A stretch of DNA of 64,000 nucleotides from Acidovorax temperans (GCF_006716905.1 NZ_VFPV01000001.1:994001-1058000), one strand, 5' to 3'; counted from the first letter of the stretch, positions 1 through 9,344 are shown. The notes: generated from the sequence alone by a model not told the origin. Numbers and translations are program-made.

Positions 1-955
1 GCAGCCAGCGTTCGTGGCCGATGCGGCGAATGGGGCCGCCCTCGGTCATGCGCAAAAAGGTGGGTTCGTCCCACGCAAACAGGTGCACCAGCTGCTGGCC
101 CGACAAGCCCTTGCGCTCGTCAAAATCAGGCAGGCGGCTGACCTGGGCGAACTTGTTCCAGGGGCACACCAGCTGGCAATCGTCGCAGCCGTAAATGCGG
201 TTGCCCATCAGGGGCCGCAACTCCAGCGGAATGGGGCCTGCGTATTCAATGGTCAGGTAAGAGATGCAACGCCGCGCATCCACGCGGTGGGGCGCCACGA
301 TGGCCTGCGTGGGGCAGGCATCGATGCACGCGCTGCAGCTGCCGCAGTGGGCGGTGACGGGCTCGGTGGCCGGCAGGGCCATGTCCACGTAGATCTCGCC
401 CAAAAAGAAGGTGGAGCCCGCCTCGCGGTTGAGCACCAGCGTGTGCTTGCCGCGCCAGCCCTGGCCGCTGCGGGCGGCCAGCTCGGCCTCCAGCACAGGG
501 GCTGAATCGGTGAACACCCGGTGGCCAAAAGGCCCCACCGCTTCGGCGATGCGGTCGCTGAGTTTTTGCAGGCGGGCGCGCAATACCTTGTGATAATCGC
601 GCCCCCTGGCGTACATCGAGACAATGCCTTCTGCGGGGCGCTGCAGGCGCTGCAGCTCCATGGCTTGCCAGCCGCCCGCCTGGGCCACGGCGGGGGCGCT
701 GTCCCGGTCGCGAGGCAGATAGTCCATGCGCGCGGTGATCACGCTCACGGTGCCGGGCACCAGCTCGGCCGGGCGGGCGCGCTTCAAGCCGTGGGCGGCC
801 ATGTAATGCATGTCACCATGGAACCCTTGCGCCAGCCACTGCATCAATCCCGGTTCTGACGCAGACAAATCCACCCCGGCCACGCCGATTTGGGAGAATC
901 CCAGCTCGCGGGCCCACTCCTGAATTTGAGGAACGAGTTGACTGTTGCACCACAT
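1..955 (-). CDS. queG: Epoxyqueuosine reductase QueG (3' end outside window)
   Basis: QueG reduces epoxyqueuosine to queuosine in tRNA, the last step of queuosine synthesis, using cobalamin and two [4Fe-4S] clusters in the cytoplasm. The reverse strand reads an open frame from ATG at 955 to the window edge, about 318 residues of a family usually 350-390 long. Two ferredoxin-type clusters are visible: CGSCSACIDACP near 315-350 and CDDCQLVCPWN near 160-205. The N-terminal segment (LVPQIQEWARELGFSQIGVA) is typical of the family. The start codon overlaps the divergent tsaE start by 18 bp and has no strong ribosome binding site, so a slightly different start is possible. Confidence 0.93.
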   Translation of the reverse strand, partial: MWCNSQLVPQIQEWARELGFSQIGVAGVDLSASEPGLMQWLAQGFHGDMHYMAAHGLKRARPAELVPGTVSVITARMDYLPRDRDSAPAVAQAGGWQAMELQRLQRPAEGIVSMYARGRDYHKVLRARLQKLSDRIAEAVGPFGHRVFTDSAPVLEAELAARSGQGWRGKHTLVLNREAGSTFFLGEIYVDMALPATEPVTAHCGSCSACIDACPTQAIVAPHRVDARRCISYLTIEYAGPIPLELRPLMGNRIYGCDDCQLVCPWNKFAQVSRLPDFDERKGLSGQQLVHLFAWDEPTFLRMTEGGPIRRIGHERWL

Positions 956-1450
956 ACCGGCCAGATTGTAGAAAGCCCCGGCACAGCCCAGGCCACCACC
1001 ACCTGGCGCAGCGAGGACGACACCGCCGCCTGGGCCCAGCGGCTGGCAGCGCAGCCTGCGCTGGCCAACGCATTCATCACCCTGCACGGCGACCTGGGCG
1101 CGGGCAAAACCACCCTGGTGCGCCACCTGCTGCGCGCGCTGGGTGTGCAAGGCCGCATCAAGAGCCCCACCTACGCCGTGGTGGAGCCGCACGAAGCCGC
1201 ACAGCTGGCCATCTGGCACTTTGACTTCTACCGCTTTGACGACCCGCGCGAGTGGGAAGACGCGGGCTTTCGGGACATCTTTGCCAGCCCCGGGCTCAAG
1301 CTGGCAGAATGGCCAGAAAAGGCTGCAGCGCTTACCCCGCCTGCAGACCTTGCTATACACATTGAAGCAATGGACGAAACCGAAAGGCAAGTCACCCTGC
1401 GTGCAGGCACCGCCACCGGCCGCAGCCTGCTCCAAGGATTGAGCGCATGA
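938..1450 (+). CDS. tsaE: tRNA threonylcarbamoyladenosine biosynthesis ATPase TsaE
   Basis: TsaE is the small ATPase that works with TsaB and TsaD to make t6A37 on ANN-decoding tRNAs in the cytoplasm. The P-loop GDLGAGKTT is at residues 51-59, followed by SPTYAVVEPH and the FDFYRFDDP block typical of the family. A TTG start at 938 was chosen because TGAGG lies 7 bases upstream. An in-frame extension to 890 would run deeper into queG. The product is 170 residues, normal length. The stop overlaps the next start as ATGA, so tsaE and amiC are probably co-translated. A possible degenerate copy of the dispersed repeat lies near 1316-1364. Confidence 0.93.
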   Translation: MTVAPHTGQIVESPGTAQATTTWRSEDDTAAWAQRLAAQPALANAFITLHGDLGAGKTTLVRHLLRALGVQGRIKSPTYAVVEPHEAAQLAIWHFDFYRFDDPREWEDAGFRDIFASPGLKLAEWPEKAAALTPPADLAIHIEAMDETERQVTLRAGTATGRSLLQGLSA

Positions 1451-2868
1451 CCGCTGACGCACACCCCGCCCGCCCACCGCGCTCGCCCAGCCGGCGCAGC
1501 CTCTTGCAGGCCGGCAGTTTGGTGCTGCTGCTGGGCACGCAGCAGATTGCGCGCGGCGCCAGCATCCTGGCCGTGCGGGTGTGGCCAGCGCCCGAATATT
1601 CGCGCGTCACCATCGAGTCAGATACCAAGCTGGTGGCCAAGCAATTTTTCGTGACCACCCCACCCAGGCTGGCGGTGGACATTGAAGGCATTGACCTGAG
1701 CCCTGAGCTGCGCGAACTGGTCGCCAAGGTCAAGCCCGACGATCCGAACATTGCCGGCATCCGCGTGGGGCAAAACGCCCCTGGCGTGGTGCGACTGGTG
1801 GTCGATTTGAAGCAGGCCGCACAGCCCCAGGTGTTCACCCTGCCGCCCATCGCGGCCTACCAGCACCGCCTGGTGTTCGACCTGTACCCGGCAGAGCCGG
1901 TGGACCCGCTCGAAGCCCTGATTGCCGAGCGCTTGCGCGACACCACACCCGCAGCGCCCACAGCAGGCGCCACCACAGCCCAGCCCGCCAAGCCGCACGA
2001 ACCGGCCGACCCCCTGGGCGACCTGATTGCCCAGCACGCCCACCGCCCCGGGCCCAGTGCCACGCCCGCCCCGGCCGAGCCCACCCCTGCAGCCCCGCCC
2101 GTCGCCGCCAACCGCCCAGGCGGGCGCGCCACAGCTACGCAGACCGACCGCATCATCATCGTGGCGCTGGACCCCGGCCATGGCGGTGAAGACCCCGGCG
2201 CCATTGGCCCCGCCGGCACGCGTGAAAAAGACGTGGTGCTGCGCGTGGCCCACCTGCTGCGCGACCGCATCAACGCCACCACCGTGGGCGGCAACCCCAT
2301 GCGCGCGTTTCTGACCCGCGACGGCGATTACTTCGTGCCCCTGGGCACGCGGGTGGAAAAAGCGCGGCGCGTGCAGGCCGACCTGTTCGTCAGCATCCAC
2401 GCCGACGCCTTTACGACCCCCGCCGCGCGCGGTGCCAGCGTGTTTGCGCTGAGCCAAAGCGGTGCATCCAGCACGGCCGCACGCTGGCTGGCCAACAAGG
2501 AAAACCAGGCCGACCTGGTGGGTGGCCTGAACGTACAGAGCAAAGACCGCCACGTGCAGCGCGCCCTGCTGGACATGAGCACCACCGCGCAGATCAACGA
2601 CAGCCTGGCCCTGGGCACCGTGCTGCTGGGCGAGATTGGCAATATCGGCCGGCTGCACAAGCCGCGCGTGGAACAAGCGGGCTTTGCCGTGCTCAAGGCG
2701 CCCGACATTCCCAGCGTGCTGGTAGAGACTGCCTTCATCAGCAACCCCGAAGAAGAAGCCCGCCTGCGCAGCAGCGCCTACCAGCAGCAGCTGGCCGATG
2801 CGCTGATGCGCGGCATCACCCGCTACTTCGCCAAGAACCCGCCGCTGGCGCGCAGCCGGTCGGTGTGA
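1447..2868 (+). CDS. amiC: N-acetylmuramoyl-L-alanine amidase, AmiC type
   Basis: Periplasmic zinc amidase that cleaves the peptide stem from septal peptidoglycan for daughter-cell separation. The N-terminus has a twin-arginine signal (SRRSLLQ followed by a hydrophobic stretch), then an AMIN septal-targeting domain (about 40-150), an Ala/Pro-rich linker (about 165-235) and an Amidase_3 domain (about 237-465). Zinc ligands and catalytic residues are visible in LDPGHGGEDPG, SIHADAF and LVETAFISNPEEE. The length of 473 aa is normal. The start overlaps the tsaE stop by 4 bp. The tsaE-amidase-mutL order matches the classic proteobacterial cluster, here with extra genes inserted. AmiB or AmiC naming is not separable from sequence alone. 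Confidence 0.93.
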   Translation: MTADAHPARPPRSPSRRSLLQAGSLVLLLGTQQIARGASILAVRVWPAPEYSRVTIESDTKLVAKQFFVTTPPRLAVDIEGIDLSPELRELVAKVKPDDPNIAGIRVGQNAPGVVRLVVDLKQAAQPQVFTLPPIAAYQHRLVFDLYPAEPVDPLEALIAERLRDTTPAAPTAGATTAQPAKPHEPADPLGDLIAQHAHRPGPSATPAPAEPTPAAPPVAANRPGGRATATQTDRIIIVALDPGHGGEDPGAIGPAGTREKDVVLRVAHLLRDRINATTVGGNPMRAFLTRDGDYFVPLGTRVEKARRVQADLFVSIHADAFTTPAARGASVFALSQSGASSTAARWLANKENQADLVGGLNVQSKDRHVQRALLDMSTTAQINDSLALGTVLLGEIGNIGRLHKPRVEQAGFAVLKAPDIPSVLVETAFISNPEEEARLRSSAYQQQLADALMRGITRYFAKNPPLARSRSV

Positions 2869-2876
2869 GGTTTGAA

Positions 2877-2910
2877 CCTGTTCACGATCCTTTCGGGCAT
2901 CGTGAACAGG
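2877..2910. terminator. Hairpin between convergent amiC and mcp
   Basis: A perfect 12-bp inverted repeat (CCTGTTCACGAT and ATCGTGAACAGG) with a 10-base loop sits between the convergent ends of amiC and the chemoreceptor. There is no T-run, so it is a weak or factor-dependent terminator, or a 3'-end stabilising hairpin. Confidence 0.5.
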
Positions 2911-2937
2911 ACCTCGCTGGCGCCAACAACTGGCAGG

Positions 2938-4520
2938 CTAAGACGCCAGACGGAAAACGCTCACCACCTCGGCCAGCTTGGCCGCCTGGTGGCGCAGGCT
3001 GTCGGCAGCGGCGGCGCTTTGTTCCACCAGCGCTGCGTTTTGCTGGGTCACCTGGTCCAGATGGGTGACGGCTTCGCCCACCTGGCTGATGCCGGTGGTC
3101 TGCTCGCTCGTGGCGCTGGAGATTTCGCCAATCAGGTCACTCACCCGCTGCACCTGGGCCACGATGCCCTCCATGCTGCGCCCGGCCTCGCTCACCAGCT
3201 GGGTGCCGTTTTCCACTTTCTCGACGCTGGCGCCGATCAGGGTCTTGATCTCGCGGGCCGCGTCGGCTGAGCGTTGGGCCAGGCTGCGTACCTCGCTGGC
3301 CACCACCGCGAAGCCCCGGCCCTGCTCGCCTGCGCGGGCCGCCTCCACGGCAGCGTTCAGCGCCAGGATGTTGGTCTGGAAGGCAATGCCATCGATCACG
3401 GAAATGATGTCGGTGATCTTGCGCGAGGCAGCGGAGATTTCTTCCATGGGGCTCACCACCTGTCCCACCACTTCGCCGCCCTGCACGGCCGCGCGTGAGG
3501 CCTCGCCCGCCAACGCGGCCGCCTTGTGTGCGGTATCGGCATTGTTCTTGACGGTGCTGGTCAGCTCTTCCATCGACGCGGCGGTTTCTTCCAGGTTGCT
3601 GGCCTGTTCTTCGGTGCGCTGGCTTAGGTCAGCATTGCCCGTCGCAATCTCGCTGGAGCCGGTGGCAATGCTGTCGCTGCTGAGGCGCACCTCGCCCACG
3701 ATACGCACCAGCGAGGCCTGCATCTGCTGCATGGCCAGCATCATCTCGGCCACCTCGCCCCGGCCACTCACCTGCACAGGGCGGGACAAGTCGCCCTCGC
3801 CGATACGGCGCGCCACGCCGCTGACTTCGCTGAGCGACTGGCGGATACGCGCCACCAGCACCCACGACAGCACCACCAGCACCACCAGCAACGCCAGCCC
3901 CGCCACACCGGCCACCACCACCGCCATGCGATACGAGCGGATGAGCGCATTGGCCTCAGCCGCCTGGGCTTCCGAGCGCTCAATCTGGTAGGCCACCATC
4001 TTGTCGGCCACGGCGTTGTAGCGGTCTACCACCGGTGCAAACTCCTTCAAGGCAAAGTCCCTGGCCTGCGCCACGTCGCCCGCCTTCTTCATGGCCAGCG
4101 CCTTGTCGCGCGTTTCCAGGTACGACTTGCGCACGGTGGCCAGTTCTTCCTGAATGCGCAGCCCACCGGGGCTTTCTCCAGCTCGGTGTAGCGCTGCTGC
4201 ACCTTGGTCGTGTCGGCCGTGGTGCTGCCCATCACGTCCTTGAAATAGCCTTGCAGGTCGTCCCCATCGGTTTGTGCGATGGACAGCACCCGCGTGGCGT
4301 TCACCGCAATGTTGCTGCGCCAGCGCAGCGCCAGTTGCAGGCGCTCCACCTGTTCGTGGCCCAGTTCTTCCACCGTGGCGCCCAGTTGCTGCACCCGCAC
4401 CAGGCTCAGCGCCAGGATGACCACCAGGGCCAGCACTGCCACCCCGGCCAGCAGGCTGATCTGCTGGGCAATGGTCAGCCGGTTGAGCCCCTGGGCGGGA
4501 TGAGAGGTGTGTTCAGACAT
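2938..4520 (-). pseudogene. Methyl-accepting chemotaxis protein, frameshifted
   Basis: A membrane chemoreceptor split into two frames. From ATG 4520 (MSEHTSHP) the N-terminal part has a transmembrane helix and the start of a four-helix-bundle periplasmic sensor domain, reading as far as ELEKAPVG. The rest continues in another frame from [16 protein letters not shown] through a second transmembrane helix, a HAMP domain and the full cytoplasmic signalling domain. The conserved tip is visible as [19 protein letters not shown]. The break is near 4160-4170 and is explained by one missing base (or two extra). It is either a real inactivating mutation or a sequencing error. Nothing else is damaged. 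A GGGA-containing weak RBS precedes the start. Confidence 0.85.
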
Positions 4521-4815
4521 TGAGCACTTTCCCTTCTTGTTGTAGGCCGGTTCAACCGCGTGACGCACTCCTTGACGTGTGCACCAGCCCGGTCGGGCCC
4601 TGATGATTTCGTGAAGCAACCCAAGCCACGATGAACCTCTGCCGGTGCGGTGACAAGCCCATCCCCCCCCGCATTCACCCCAATTCCTACAGAAGCGCAA
4701 GCCCAGGGCTGACACCGCGCAGGGCGGCAGCGATTCACAGTGAAGCCATGGGCCAGACCACCGGCTGCCAAACGCGAAGGCACCGGCCCACCTCCACTTG
4801 CGAAAGGAACACACC

Positions 4816-5058
4816 ATGCTGCAAACACGTCATCTCATCGGGGCCACGGCCCTGGTTGCTGCCCTGGCCATGGGCGGCTGCGCGTCCAACCCCACCAATG
4901 CACAAATCGGCACGGGGGTAGGTGCCGCCGCTGGCGGCCTGGTGGGCAATGCGGTTTTTGGCGGCACTCTGGGCACCGTGGGTGGTGCCGCAGCGGGCGC
5001 ACTGATCGGCCACGAAATTGGCGAAGACAAGGACCAGCGCCGCGCGCCGCGCCGATAA
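4816..5058 (+). CDS. Small glycine-zipper lipoprotein
   Basis: An 80-residue protein with a lipoprotein signal (LVAALAMGGC, cysteine as acylation site) followed by a glycine-zipper segment (GTGVGAAAGGLVGNAVFGG and GGAAAGALIGHEIG), as in the OmpA-like or SlyB/Rick_17kDa group of outer-membrane-associated lipoproteins. The ATG at 4816 was chosen over one 18 bases upstream because GAAAGGAA lies just before it. The C-terminus is short and basic. The gene is monocistronic, with a palindromic repeat right after the stop. The precise role is unknown; this fold often inserts in or stabilises membranes. Confidence 0.85.
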   Translation: MLQTRHLIGATALVAALAMGGCASNPTNAQIGTGVGAAAGGLVGNAVFGGTLGTVGGAAAGALIGHEIGEDKDQRRAPRR

Positions 5059-5070
5059 GCAGAGTACAAG

Positions 5071-5130
5071 CAAAAAGAGCTGCTAGCGCTTATCCCAAAA
5101 GCGCTAGCAGCTCTTAATTCAATAGCAAAT
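5071..5130. repeat. Dispersed palindromic repeat, complete copy; dedA terminator
   Basis: A 17-bp perfect stem (AAGAGCTGCTAGCGCTT at 5075-5091, complement at 5099-5115) with a 7-base loop, followed by the tail AATTCAATAGCAAATTTAGG. This is the best-preserved copy of the repeat family found throughout the window. Read on the minus strand the stem is followed by a T5 run, so it should terminate dedA transcription. Confidence 0.85.
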
Positions 5131-5781
5131 TTAGGACTGCGCAGGCTGGTTGCGCCCCGCCTTCCACGCGCTGGCAATCGCAATCAGACCCGGCACCAGG
5201 ATCAGCGCCCAGATGATCTTGTCCAGGTTTTCCTTCACCCAAGGCAGGTTGCCAAAGAAGTAGCCTGCCGTGGCAATGCCTAGCACCCACAGCAGCGCGC
5301 CGCCCACGTTGTAGGCCGTGAACTTGGTGCGGCTCATTTCCGCCACGCCCGCCACAAAGGGCGCGAAGGTGCGAATGAAGGGCATGAAGCGTGCAATGAC
5401 GATGGTGATGCCGCCATAGCGCTCGTAAAAGTCATGCGCCTGGTTGAACGCCCGCTTGTTGAACCAGCGCGAGTCTTCCCACTGGAACACCTTGGGGCCA
5501 AAGTAACGCCCGATGGTGTAGTTGCACTGGTCGCCCAGGATGGCCGCCACGATGAGCACCACGCACGCCAGCGGAAAATTCATCAGGCCCGCGCCGCACA
5601 GCGCGCCCACGATGAACAGCAACGAATCCCCCGGCAGAAAGGGCATGACCACCACGCCGGTTTCCACAAACACGATCAGGAACAGCAGCGCGTACACCCA
5701 CATGCCGTAGCTCTGCACGAACGCCTCTAGGTATTTGTCTACGTGCAGAATGAAATCGAGCAGAAAGGTCACTATTTCCAT
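5131..5781 (-). CDS. DedA family membrane protein
   Basis: An inner-membrane protein of the DedA/VTT family, proposed to move undecaprenyl phosphate or other lipids across the membrane and needed for envelope homeostasis. The family signatures are visible: FVETGVVVMPFLPGDSLLF, the re-entrant region near GDQCNYTIGRYFG, and ARFMPFIRTFAPFVAG. About five hydrophobic segments are present in 216 residues. The start at 5781 (MEIVTFLLD) is preferred from family length. An in-frame ATG at 5841 would add 20 residues. The gene is divergent from mutL, and transcription probably ends at the palindromic repeat that follows. Confidence 0.9.
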   Translation of the reverse strand: MEIVTFLLDFILHVDKYLEAFVQSYGMWVYALLFLIVFVETGVVVMPFLPGDSLLFIVGALCGAGLMNFPLACVVLIVAAILGDQCNYTIGRYFGPKVFQWEDSRWFNKRAFNQAHDFYERYGGITIVIARFMPFIRTFAPFVAGVAEMSRTKFTAYNVGGALLWVLGIATAGYFFGNLPWVKENLDKIIWALILVPGLIAIASAWKAGRNQPAQS

Positions 5782-5858
5782 GAACGGGCCTTGCGTGGCT
5801 GGGGTGAGGAGGTTGAAAGCAGCGCGCATTATCCCCATCACCCTGCTATCAAATCCCC

Positions 5859-7916
5859 ATGGGGCCGACGCCTAAAATCTGGCGGGTGAACCCAACCCAG
5901 CCCACCTCCGAAGTCTCCGCGCCCGAAGCATCCCTGCCCGGCACGCGCCGCCCGATCCGCGACCTGCCCGACGAACTCATCAGCCAGATTGCCGCTGGCG
6001 AAGTCGTGGAGCGCCCCGCCTCGGTGGTGCGCGAGCTGGTAGACAACGCGCTGGACGCGGGCGCCACGCAAATCACCGTGCGGCTGCTGGCCGGCGGCGT
6101 GCGCCTGATTGCGGTGGAAGACGACGGCCTGGGCATTCCGCCCGAAGAGCTGCCCGTGGCACTGCGCCGCCATGCCACCAGCAAGATCACCAACCTGCAC
6201 GACCTGGAAACCGTGGCCACCATGGGCTTTCGGGGCGAGGCGCTGGCGGCCATCAGCTCGGTGTCGGAGATGGCCCTGCTCTCGCGCCCGCCCACGCAGG
6301 CCAGCGCCTTTTTGCTGGACGCGCGCAGCGGCGAGCTGCGCCCTGCCGCCCGCAGCCAGGGCACGACGGTGGAAGTGAAAGAGCTGTTCTTCTCCACCCC
6401 CGCGCGCCGCAAATTTCTGAAGACCGATGCGACCGAGCTGGCGCACTGCATTGAATCCGTGCGCCGCCACGCGCTGGCGCGGCCCGATGTGGGCTTTGCC
6501 ATCTGGCACGAGGGCAAGCTGGTGGAGCAGTGGCGCGCCACCTTTGTGCCCGGCGAAGGCAACCCGCAAGACGCACTGGCCCGCCGCCTGTCGGACGTGC
6601 TGGGCGAGGACTTCGTCACCCAGTCGGTCGCCGTGCAGCACCGCGTCGGGCCGGTCACGGTCACCGGCCGCGCAGGCTTGCCCGACGCCGCCCGTTCGCG
6701 CCCCGACCACCAGTACTGCTACGTCAACGGCCGCTTTGTGCGCGACAAGGTGCTCACCCACGCCGCTCGCGCCGCCTATGAGGACGTGCTGCACGGCCAC
6801 AAGCAACCCATCTACGCGCTGTATGTCGAGATCGACCCCGCCCGCGTGGACGTGAACGTGCACCCCACCAAGATCGAGGTGCGCTTTCGCGACAGCCGCG
6901 AAGTGCACCAGGCTGTGCGCCATGCGGTGGAAAACGCGCTGGCCGCGCCCCGCGCAGCCCTGGCAGCGGCCCAGGCCGCACATGCTGCGGGTGCGCCAGC
7001 CGCCACCGCACCGCACCCTCAAGGTTTAGAGCAAAAACAGCCTGCAGCGCCCATGTGGCAAGCGCAAGCTGCTATGAAATTTGAAGACCGAGGCCACCGC
7101 GTGCAAGACCTGCAGGCCCTGTGGTCACCCCGCGAGATAACCCCCAGCGTGCCGGACGCCGCGCTGGGCGGGCTTTGGGCCCCTTCTGCACAGCCTGCGG
7201 GGGTTGCGTCCGCAGAAGCTGCCCCCAGCGCAGTAGCCCCAACGCCCAATGCCGCGAACAGCGCCGTGGACGATGCGACACGCGCCGAGGCCATGGTGTG
7301 GCCCGGGCAGCGCAGCGACAACGCATCCACCTGGCCCCTGGGCCGCGCCGTGGCCCAGTTGCACGGCGTCTACATCCTGGCCGAAAACGCCCAGGGTATG
7401 GTGGTGGTGGACATGCACGCTGCCCACGAACGCATCGTGTACGAGCGCCTCAAATCCCAGGTGGACAGCGGCGCCCGCATTGCCAGCCAGCCGCTGCTGA
7501 TCCCCGCCACCTTTGCCGCCACCCCGCAGGAAGTGGCCACGGCGGAAGAATCCACCGACGTGCTGGCCCTGCTGGGCATGGAGGTGGTCCCCTTCTCGCC
7601 CAAGACCCTGGCCGTGCGCGCCGTGCCCACTACGCTGGCCCACGGCAACCCGGTGGAACTGGCCCGCAGCGTGCTGGCCGAGCTGGCCGCGCACGACGCC
7701 ACCACCGTGGTGCAACGCGCCCGCAATGAAATCCTGGCCACCATGGCCTGCCACGGCGCGGTGCGGGCCAACCGCAAGCTCACGCTGGACGAAATGAACG
7801 CCCTGCTGCGGCAGATGGAAACCACCGACCGATCGGACCAATGCAACCATGGCCGCCCCACCTGGCGGCAGCTCACGATGAAAGAGCTGGACGGGCTGTT
7901 TTTGCGCGGGCGCTGA
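5859..7916 (+). CDS. mutL: DNA mismatch repair protein MutL
   Basis: MutL couples MutS mismatch recognition to strand removal. The N-terminal GHKL ATPase shows VRELVDNALDAGA, DDGLGIPPEEL, RHATSKI and GFRGEAL. After a low-complexity linker (about 350-480) comes the C-terminal dimerisation domain. It carries DMHAAHERIVYE, ACHGAVR and CNHGRPT, which match the metal-binding motifs of the nicking-endonuclease type of MutL rather than the E. coli type. The length is 685 aa. The start at ATG 5859 could instead be GTG 5886; neither has a clear RBS. A degenerate copy of the dispersed repeat lies in frame in the linker (7032-7084). The stop is just upstream of an IS insertion. Confidence 0.95.
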   Translation: MGPTPKIWRVNPTQPTSEVSAPEASLPGTRRPIRDLPDELISQIAAGEVVERPASVVRELVDNALDAGATQITVRLLAGGVRLIAVEDDGLGIPPEELPVALRRHATSKITNLHDLETVATMGFRGEALAAISSVSEMALLSRPPTQASAFLLDARSGELRPAARSQGTTVEVKELFFSTPARRKFLKTDATELAHCIESVRRHALARPDVGFAIWHEGKLVEQWRATFVPGEGNPQDALARRLSDVLGEDFVTQSVAVQHRVGPVTVTGRAGLPDAARSRPDHQYCYVNGRFVRDKVLTHAARAAYEDVLHGHKQPIYALYVEIDPARVDVNVHPTKIEVRFRDSREVHQAVRHAVENALAAPRAALAAAQAAHAAGAPAATAPHPQGLEQKQPAAPMWQAQAAMKFEDRGHRVQDLQALWSPREITPSVPDAALGGLWAPSAQPAGVASAEAAPSAVAPTPNAANSAVDDATRAEAMVWPGQRSDNASTWPLGRAVAQLHGVYILAENAQGMVVVDMHAAHERIVYERLKSQVDSGARIASQPLLIPATFAATPQEVATAEESTDVLALLGMEVVPFSPKTLAVRAVPTTLAHGNPVELARSVLAELAAHDATTVVQRARNEILATMACHGAVRANRKLTLDEMNALLRQMETTDRSDQCNHGRPTWRQLTMKELDGLFLRGR
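7032..7084. repeat. Dispersed palindromic repeat, in-frame copy in mutL linker
   Basis: The sequence CAAAAACAGCCTGCAGCGC ... AAGCGCAAGCTGCTATGAA keeps both arms and the A/T-rich edges of the repeat family, with several mismatches. It is read through without a stop and encodes part of the variable MutL linker (residues about 392-409). Confidence 0.6.
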
Positions 7917-8000
7917 GCCCCACGCGTCTGCGAAAACACAAAAGCCCGCAATCGCGTAATGCCAGTCAGTTAAGCCCGCAGGCGGCTTGATCCAGTAAAA

Positions 8001-8030
8001 GGGAGCGTGTTCAACACGTTCCCTTTTTTC
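8001..8030 (+). terminator. Hairpin at IS left end, before the transposase
   Basis: GGGAGCGTG and CACGTTCCC pair around TTCAA (one wobble), followed by T6, between the left IS end and the transposase start. It looks like an intrinsic terminator that would block transcription entering from mutL, limiting impinging expression of the transposase. Confidence 0.6.
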
Positions 8031-8033
8031 TTG

Positions 8034-9344
8034 ATGAGCCTGCTTGCAAACGCCTTGCGCGAGACCCTGCCCCGAGTACCTGATCGCCTCGAGCAGCTCA
8101 GCGCGTTGATAGACCCTGCCTGGATCGCACAGGCGCTGGGGACCAGCGGCAAGGCCTCCATCCGCCGGCGCAAGCTGCCTGCCGAACATGCCGTGTGGCT
8201 TGTGATCGGACTGGCGCTGTTTCGCGACCGGCCACTGTGGCAGGTGGTGCAGCAGCTGGATTTGAGCCTGGATGGACAAGCGCCGCCTGCACCGAGTGTC
8301 AGCGTGCAAGCCCGCCAGCGCCTGGGCGAGGAGCCTTTGGCCGAGCTGTTCGCTCTACTGACCCAAGCCTGGAGCCGTCCTGCGGTGAATGTGCGCCAGC
8401 CACTGCGCGTACTGGCTGTGGATGGTGTGGTCTGGTCGGCGCCGGACACCCCTGAGAATCGAGTCGAACTGGGCAGCTGCAGCAACCAGCATGGCCTCTC
8501 GCCCTGGCCGCAGATCCGCGCCACTTGCCTGATGGACACACACAGCCACGAGATGCTTGATGCCAAGCTCGGCGCCATGGACTGCGGCGAATTGAGCCTG
8601 GCAGCGCAGTTGCGCGGCGAGGATCACTCCGTGACCCTGTTTGACCGAGCGTACTTCTCGGCAGCGTTCCTGTTGGACTGGCAGGCTGCGGGTACGCAGC
8701 GCCACTGGTTGATGCGCGCGCGGGACAATCTGCGCCATGAGATCGTCCAGCAACTGGCGTGCGGCGATGCGCTGATCCGCATGCCGGTGTCCCCGCAAGC
8801 GCGCAAGGCACACCCGCATCTGCCCAGCCACTGGCAGGCACGCCTGATCGAGGTGAGCGTGGGTGGACGGCTGCGCCGCTTCATCACATCCTTGCTGTGT
8901 CCCCGCACGCATCCGGCGCAGGAGCTGGCCGAGCTCTACCACCAGCGCTGGGAGATCGAGTTGGGGTTCCGGGAGATCAAGCAGACCCTGCAGGAAGGTG
9001 AGCCGGTGCTGCGCAGCAAGCAGCCCGCGCTGGTGCGCCAGGAGCTGTGGGGTGTGCTGATCGCCTACACACTGCTGCGCCGCTGGATGCGCGAGATGGC
9101 AGCGCACGTCCAGGTCGAGCCCCAGCGCATCAGCTTCCATACGGCCAGCTACGCCATCGTGAACTTACTGGCGGTCCCCAGCCTGGACTCTGCGGGCACC
9201 TTGCCCAAGCAGTTGGCAGCCCTGTTGGCGCAATCGCGACACTTCGTGCTGCGGCCACGCCGCACTGGGCGCCGCTTCCCAAGGGTCGTCAAAAAACGCG
9301 CTTCCAAATTCCCAACGAAAAAATGCCAGTCAGCTCTTAACTGA
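8034..9344 (+). CDS. IS4-family transposase
   Basis: A DDE transposase for cut-and-paste movement of the surrounding IS. The IS4 signature Y-x2-R-x3-E-x6-K is visible as YHQRWEIELGFREIK, with the catalytic aspartates likely in LAVDGVVW and LFDRAYF. The C-terminus FPRVVKKRASKFPTKKCQS closely follows the E. coli IS4 transposase as remembered. ATG 8034 gives 436 residues. A GTG at 8007 lies inside the upstream hairpin and is unlikely. No frameshift or stop is visible, so the enzyme may be active. Confidence 0.92.
   Translation: MSLLANALRETLPRVPDRLEQLSALIDPAWIAQALGTSGKASIRRRKLPAEHAVWLVIGLALFRDRPLWQVVQQLDLSLDGQAPPAPSVSVQARQRLGEEPLAELFALLTQAWSRPAVNVRQPLRVLAVDGVVWSAPDTPENRVELGSCSNQHGLSPWPQIRATCLMDTHSHEMLDAKLGAMDCGELSLAAQLRGEDHSVTLFDRAYFSAAFLLDWQAAGTQRHWLMRARDNLRHEIVQQLACGDALIRMPVSPQARKAHPHLPSHWQARLIEVSVGGRLRRFITSLLCPRTHPAQELAELYHQRWEIELGFREIKQTLQEGEPVLRSKQPALVRQELWGVLIAYTLLRRWMREMAAHVQVEPQRISFHTASYAIVNLLAVPSLDSAGTLPKQLAALLAQSRHFVLRPRRTGRRFPRVVKKRASKFPTKKCQSALN

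Noticed and set aside
1618..2676. Long minus-strand open frame opposite amiC
   Set aside because: Antisense shadow caused by high GC; amiC motifs prove the plus strand.
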